DNA from: Pseudonocardia sp. MH-G8 | Lineage (GTDB): Bacteria > Actinomycetota > Actinomycetes > Mycobacteriales > Pseudonocardiaceae | DNA length: 64,000 nucleotides | Direction: 5' to 3' | Assembly (NCBI RefSeq): GCF_002262885.1 | Contig: NZ_NKYF01000016.1 | Location: 1 to 64,000 of the forward strand | Shown here: positions 60,574-64,000 of the stretch, one piece after another | Layout of the letters: each line of letters starts with the position of its first letter | Position numbering within the stretch: position 1 is the stretch's first letter | Position numbers and translations under genes: made by a program | Notes under the pieces: generated by a model | Told to the model about the DNA's origin: nothing | Seen by the model: the letters and a program-made list of their open reading frames with translations, nothing else | The model's database searches: none

Positions 60574-61572
60574 TCAGCTCGTCGCTCCCTCGAGGAACGG
60601 CAGGAGGGTGTCGACGCCGTACGGGATCGACAGCACCGACGGGGCCGACAGGCTCAGGTCGGGCAGCCAGTACGCCCTGCCGTCACGCACCGCGGGCAGG
60701 GTGCCCAGCCCCGCGTTCTGCTGCAGCGCCTGCTCCGGGGTCTCGCCGAAGGCGTAGAGCAGCACCACGTCGGCGTCGAGCTGCCCGAGGAGCTCGTTCG
60801 ACACCAGGATCTGGGTCTCCTCGCTCTGCAGGTCCCGCAGGTAGGGCACCGGCTCGAACCCGAGCTCACCCATGAGCTGCACGGCCGTGGCGTCGCGGCC
60901 ACCCGCGTAGGCCTCGGCCCCGTAGGCGTCGATATAGGTGAGCGTGCGGCCTGCGAAGCCCGGATGGGCGGCCGCCACGTCGGTGACGTAGCGCTCCGTC
61001 CGCGCCACGAGTTCGGCGCCCTCCGCCTCCTTGCCGAGCGCTTCGGCGATGAGCTCGGTCGACTCCTGCCAGGCGGGGGCGTAGGGCAGGGCCCCCGCCG
61101 GGAGCGCGACCGTCGGCGCGATCCGGCTCAGCGTGTCGTACCGCTCCTGCTCACCACCGGAGACGACGTCGAGGATGAGGTCGGGCTGCAGCGCGGCCAC
61201 GGCCTCGTAGTTGATCTCGCGACCCATCACGGCGGGTGTGGCCGCGCCCAGCTCGTCCTCCGCCCACACCCCGACCCCCCGGGGGAAGTTGTACGGGCTC
61301 GCGATCCCCACCGGCACCTCGCCGAGCGCCAGGACGACATCGGCATCGGTCATTCCGAGGGTCACGATCCGTTCGGGCGCGCGCTCGACCGTGGTCGTGC
61401 CGAGCGAGTGCTCGACGCTCACCGGGAAGGCTCCCGACTCCGGGGCCGGGGCCGCGGCGGGCCCGCTCTCCGCCGGGGCCGCGGAGGAGCAGCCGGCGAG
61501 TGCCAGCGTGACCAGCACGGCTCCGATCCGGATCAGGGGGGACGTCAATGATCTCTGCATCAGGGGGAACAT
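60574..61572 (-). CDS. iron-siderophore-binding lipoprotein (FepB/FecB-type)
   Basis: A 332-residue periplasmic-binding-type protein of the iron-siderophore family. The signal sequence ends in the lipobox LALAGC (Cys near residue 28), so it is a membrane-anchored lipoprotein. PERIVTLGMTDADVVLALGEVPVG near residue 66 and YEAVAALQPDLILDVVSGG near 118 are the conserved lobe-1 elements; ADVVLLYAFGETPEQALQQN lies in lobe 2. It would capture the ferric siderophore for an ABC importer, whose permease and ATPase genes are not in the window. The start at 61572 (MFPLMQRS) is chosen because only two bases separate it from the previous stop (TGAGGATG); ATG at 61560 is possible. Confidence 0.88.
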   Translation of the reverse strand: MFPLMQRSLTSPLIRIGAVLVTLALAGCSSAAPAESGPAAAPAPESGAFPVSVEHSLGTTTVERAPERIVTLGMTDADVVLALGEVPVGIASPYNFPRGVGVWAEDELGAATPAVMGREINYEAVAALQPDLILDVVSGGEQERYDTLSRIAPTVALPAGALPYAPAWQESTELIAEALGKEAEGAELVARTERYVTDVAAAHPGFAGRTLTYIDAYGAEAYAGGRDATAVQLMGELGFEPVPYLRDLQSEETQILVSNELLGQLDADVVLLYAFGETPEQALQQNAGLGTLPAVRDGRAYWLPDLSLSAPSVLSIPYGVDTLLPFLEGATS

Positions 61573-61574
61573 CC

Positions 61575-64000
61575 TCACTCCGGGTCGCGCCCGTCGGGCG
61601 TCAACGCCTGCTCGATCTCGTCGGCCGACAGCGACTCGATCTCGTCCACCACCTCGGCGACCGCATCCAGACGCTCGGGGTCGGCCGCCCGTAGAGCGAC
61701 GGCGGTACCGCGGACCGTCGGGTGGGCGAACAGCATCCGCGCGGTGACGGCGTCGGTGTCCAGCAGCTCGCGCAGCCGCGAGACGATCACCGTGACCAGC
61801 ACCGAGTCCCCGCCGAGGGCGAAGAGCGAGGTCTCCACCCCCACCGGGGCGCACTCGAGCACCGTGCCCCAGACCCGGGCGATCACACGCTCCAGGGCCG
61901 AGGCCGGCGCCACGTGGTCACTCGCGTCGTCGACCCGCTCGGCGGCCAGGCGGCGCACCGCCCGGCGGTCGACCTTGCCGTTGGAGGTGAGCGGGACCTG
62001 CTCGAGCGGGAGCACCGCCCGCGGCAGCATGTGCGGCGGGAGCGCCTGCGCCAGCCCACGGGCCACCGTGTCCGGCTCGGCCGGCCCGTGCACCGCGACC
62101 ACCAGCACGGTGTCCCGCTCCCCGACCACGACGGCGACGGCGCGCTCCACCCCGGGGACCGCGGCCGCGGCCGCCTCCACCTCGCCCAGCTCCACGCGGA
62201 AGCCGTTGATCTTGACCTGGTCGTCGCGGCGGCCGAGGAACTCGACGACGCCGCCGGGCAGGTAGCGGGCCATGTCCCCGGTGCGGTACCAGCGCAGCCC
62301 GTCGTGCGCGACGAACCGGTCGGCGGTGCGTTCCGGGTCGCCCCGGTAGCCGTGCGCCACGCCGGCACCGCCGATCCACAGCTCGCCGGGCACGTGGTCG
62401 GGAACGTCGCGGCCCAGGTGGTCGACCACCCGCAGCCGCACGCCGTCGAGCGGGGTGCCGTAGGGCACCGAGCGCCACTGCGGCGCCACGTCGTCGCCCA
62501 CCGCGCAGATCGTGGAGTGGATGGCGGTCTCGGTGGTGCCGCCCAGCCCGGCGAAGCCGCACCCGGGGACGCGCTCACGCAGCCGGCCGGGGAGGTCGGT
62601 GCCCACCCGGTCGCCGCCGAGCAGCACCTGGCGCAGGCCCGCATCGAGGTCGTGACCGGTGGCGAGCAGGGCGTCGAGCAGGGCGGGCACGCAGTTCAGC
62701 ACGGTGACGCCGTGGGCGCGCACGAGCTCGGCCCACCTGTCGGCGTCGCGCTGCTCGCCTTCCGCGAGCACGACCACCGATCCGCCGACGGCGAGCATCG
62801 CGAACACGTCGAACACCGACAGGTCGAAGTCGAGCGCCGACACGGCAAGCGTCCGGTCGGCCGGCTCGAGCCGGAACCGGCGCACCAGATCGTCGATCGT
62901 GGCGACCGCGGCGCGGTGCGGCACCTCCACACCCTTCGGCTCGCCGGTGGAGCCGGAGGTGAACAGCACGTAGGCCACCTGCTCGGGATCGACCTCGACC
63001 GGCGCCGGGAGCGGCGGTGCGGCGCGGAGCTCGTCGAGCACCTCAGCGGTGACGGCGATCGTGTGCCCGGACACCGCCCTGATCCGCTGCACGCGGGCGG
63101 GCGGCTGCTCGATGCCCAGCGGGACGTAGGCGCCGCCGGCCGCGAGCACCCCGAGCACCGCGACGACCTGGTCGGGGCCGCGCGGCAGCGTGACCGCCAC
63201 CGGGTCGCCCGGGCGGACGCCGCGTGCCACCAGGCCGCCGGCGACCCGCAGTGCGCGGTCGGCGAGCTCGGCGTGGGTGAGCGATCCACCTGCCCACTCG
63301 ACGGCGGTGGCGGTCCGGCCGGGTGCCGCGGCGAAGAAGGACCCGTGCAGCGTGCCCGCGGGCGGGCCACCCGGCAGATCGGTGTCGTTGACCCGGTTCC
63401 GGACCTCCCGCTGGCCGGCCGGCAGCAGGTCACCGACGGGCTCCCGCCAGGCCCGGTCGTCGGCGAGCCCGTGCACGAGCGAGGAGAAGGCCGCGAACAT
63501 CGCCTCCGGCACGCCGTCGGCGAGCGCGTCGGCGCGGACGTCCCAGTTCACCAGGATCCGCCCGCCGACCTCGGTGATCTGGGCGTCCAGCAGGACCTGC
63601 GGCCCCTGCGAGATCATCCAGACCGGGTCGCCGAAGCAGCGGCGCGCGCGTTCGTCGAACAGCTCGCCGAGGTCGAGCCCGCTGGTGAACACGACGGGTG
63701 CGAGCACCTGCTCGCCCGCCGCCCGGCCGAGGTCGCGCAGCACCTCCACGCCGGAGTACGCGGCGTGCGTGGCGTCGTGGTGCAGCCGGCGCTGCACGGC
63801 CCGGGCGCGCTCGACGAAGCTCGCCGGCTCGGTGAGGTCGATCTCCAACAGCACCGAGCCGGTGAAGTCGCCGACCACCCGATCGATCTCCGGGTGCACC
63901 GGTTCCCGGTCGAACAGCGGGACGTTGAGCAGGAACCGCGGGCGCGCGCTCCACGCGCCGACGACCTCCGCGTACGCGGTGGCCACCACCGCGGGCAGCG
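61575..64000 (-). CDS. MbtB-like NRPS, Cy-A-PCP (5' end beyond window)
   Basis: The C-terminal 808 residues of a synthetase whose N-terminus lies beyond base 64000. Visible: the second part of a heterocyclisation domain (FLLNVPLFDREPVHPEIDRV, VGDFTGSVLLE, PVVFTSGLDLG, SQGPQVLLDAQ), an adenylation domain (YVLFTSGSTGEPKGVE, FDLSVFD, NGKVDRRAV) and a carrier domain (LFALGGDSVLV), then a short acidic tail. The code read by eye is D-L-F-N-L-G-L-I-H: cysteine-type in the first five positions, but with Gly and His where threonine enzymes have them, so Ser/Thr (oxazoline) seems at least as likely as Cys (thiazoline). An aryl carrier domain for salicylate is expected in the missing part, as in MbtB. 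This gene leads the operon in the window. Confidence 0.9.
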   Translation of the reverse strand, partial: LPAVVATAYAEVVGAWSARPRFLLNVPLFDREPVHPEIDRVVGDFTGSVLLEIDLTEPASFVERARAVQRRLHHDATHAAYSGVEVLRDLGRAAGEQVLAPVVFTSGLDLGELFDERARRCFGDPVWMISQGPQVLLDAQITEVGGRILVNWDVRADALADGVPEAMFAAFSSLVHGLADDRAWREPVGDLLPAGQREVRNRVNDTDLPGGPPAGTLHGSFFAAAPGRTATAVEWAGGSLTHAELADRALRVAGGLVARGVRPGDPVAVTLPRGPDQVVAVLGVLAAGGAYVPLGIEQPPARVQRIRAVSGHTIAVTAEVLDELRAAPPLPAPVEVDPEQVAYVLFTSGSTGEPKGVEVPHRAAVATIDDLVRRFRLEPADRTLAVSALDFDLSVFDVFAMLAVGGSVVVLAEGEQRDADRWAELVRAHGVTVLNCVPALLDALLATGHDLDAGLRQVLLGGDRVGTDLPGRLRERVPGCGFAGLGGTTETAIHSTICAVGDDVAPQWRSVPYGTPLDGVRLRVVDHLGRDVPDHVPGELWIGGAGVAHGYRGDPERTADRFVAHDGLRWYRTGDMARYLPGGVVEFLGRRDDQVKINGFRVELGEVEAAAAAVPGVERAVAVVVGERDTVLVVAVHGPAEPDTVARGLAQALPPHMLPRAVLPLEQVPLTSNGKVDRRAVRRLAAERVDDASDHVAPASALERVIARVWGTVLECAPVGVETSLFALGGDSVLVTVIVSRLRELLDTDAVTARMLFAHPTVRGTAVALRAADPERLDAVAEVVDEIESLSADEIEQALTPDGRDPE

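Noticed and set aside
47923..61551. A continuous plus-strand reading frame of about 4,500 codons opposite the NRPS
   Set aside because: Stop-free only because of the very high GC content and codon bias of the NRPS gene on the other strand; its translation is Arg/His/Gly/Pro-rich with no domain, and it has no promoter or ribosome site.

Overview
The window is a very GC-rich actinobacterial chromosome segment. Gene content (SigA with a long acidic N-terminus, DUF3159/DUF3710/DUF3093/DUF4193 proteins, Cei, F420-type oxidoreductases, a DprE2-like reductase, frequent GTG starts) points to a mycolata- or Pseudonocardiaceae-like actinomycete; a Pseudonocardia relative is my best guess, not a demonstrated fact. 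No rRNA, tRNA, CRISPR array, insertion sequence or phage gene was recognised.

Layout. 0.1-6.1 kb: housekeeping genes on both strands (M19 dipeptidase, DUF309, tandem GNAT, DprE2-like SDR, aroE, a ROK regulator). 6.1-9.4 kb: a carbohydrate ABC importer (binding protein and two permeases, no ATPase) convergent with the ROK gene. 9.4-18.3 kb: a methyltransferase, a FrnE-type DsbA protein, a DEAD-box helicase, an F420-dependent oxidoreductase, a CPBP protease, Tex and a P-loop kinase-like protein, separated by repeat-rich intergenic DNA. 18.3-32.6 kb: a core block matching, in order and strand, the Mycobacterium tuberculosis Rv2689c-Rv2703 region (RNA m5U methyltransferase, APC transporter, ceoB, ceoC, DUF3159, OB-fold, DUF3710, dut, DUF3093, DUF4193, cei, suhB, sigA) but without ppgK. 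The DUF3710 protein carries an extraordinary repeat-filled disordered extension. 32.8-38.8 kb: a CPBP protease and a six-gene minus-strand operon with three related NADP/F420-type reductases, an F420-type monooxygenase, an SDR/NmrA protein and an epoxide hydrolase.

39.1-64.0 kb (running off the right edge): a minus-strand siderophore operon. In transcription order: MbtB-like Cy-A-PCP protein (5' end missing), siderophore-binding lipoprotein, a 4,729-residue four-module NRPS, EntS-like exporter, formyltransferase, MbtI-like salicylate synthase, salicylate-type AMP ligase, alpha/beta hydrolase, and an N-hydroxylase inferred to act on ornithine. Reading the adenylation codes by eye, I predict a salicyl-(methyl)oxazoline (or thiazoline) - beta-alanine - X - N-hydroxyornithine - N-hydroxyornithine mixed-ligand siderophore, with a formyl-hydroxyornithine possible at X. 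Nearly all genes from the NRPS down overlap by 1-4 bases, so the pathway is translationally coupled.

Regulatory texture: several genes appear leaderless (TAnnnT -10 box 6-8 bases before the start codon), and a roughly 58-base hairpin repeat occurs three times, each time just downstream of a minus-strand gene.
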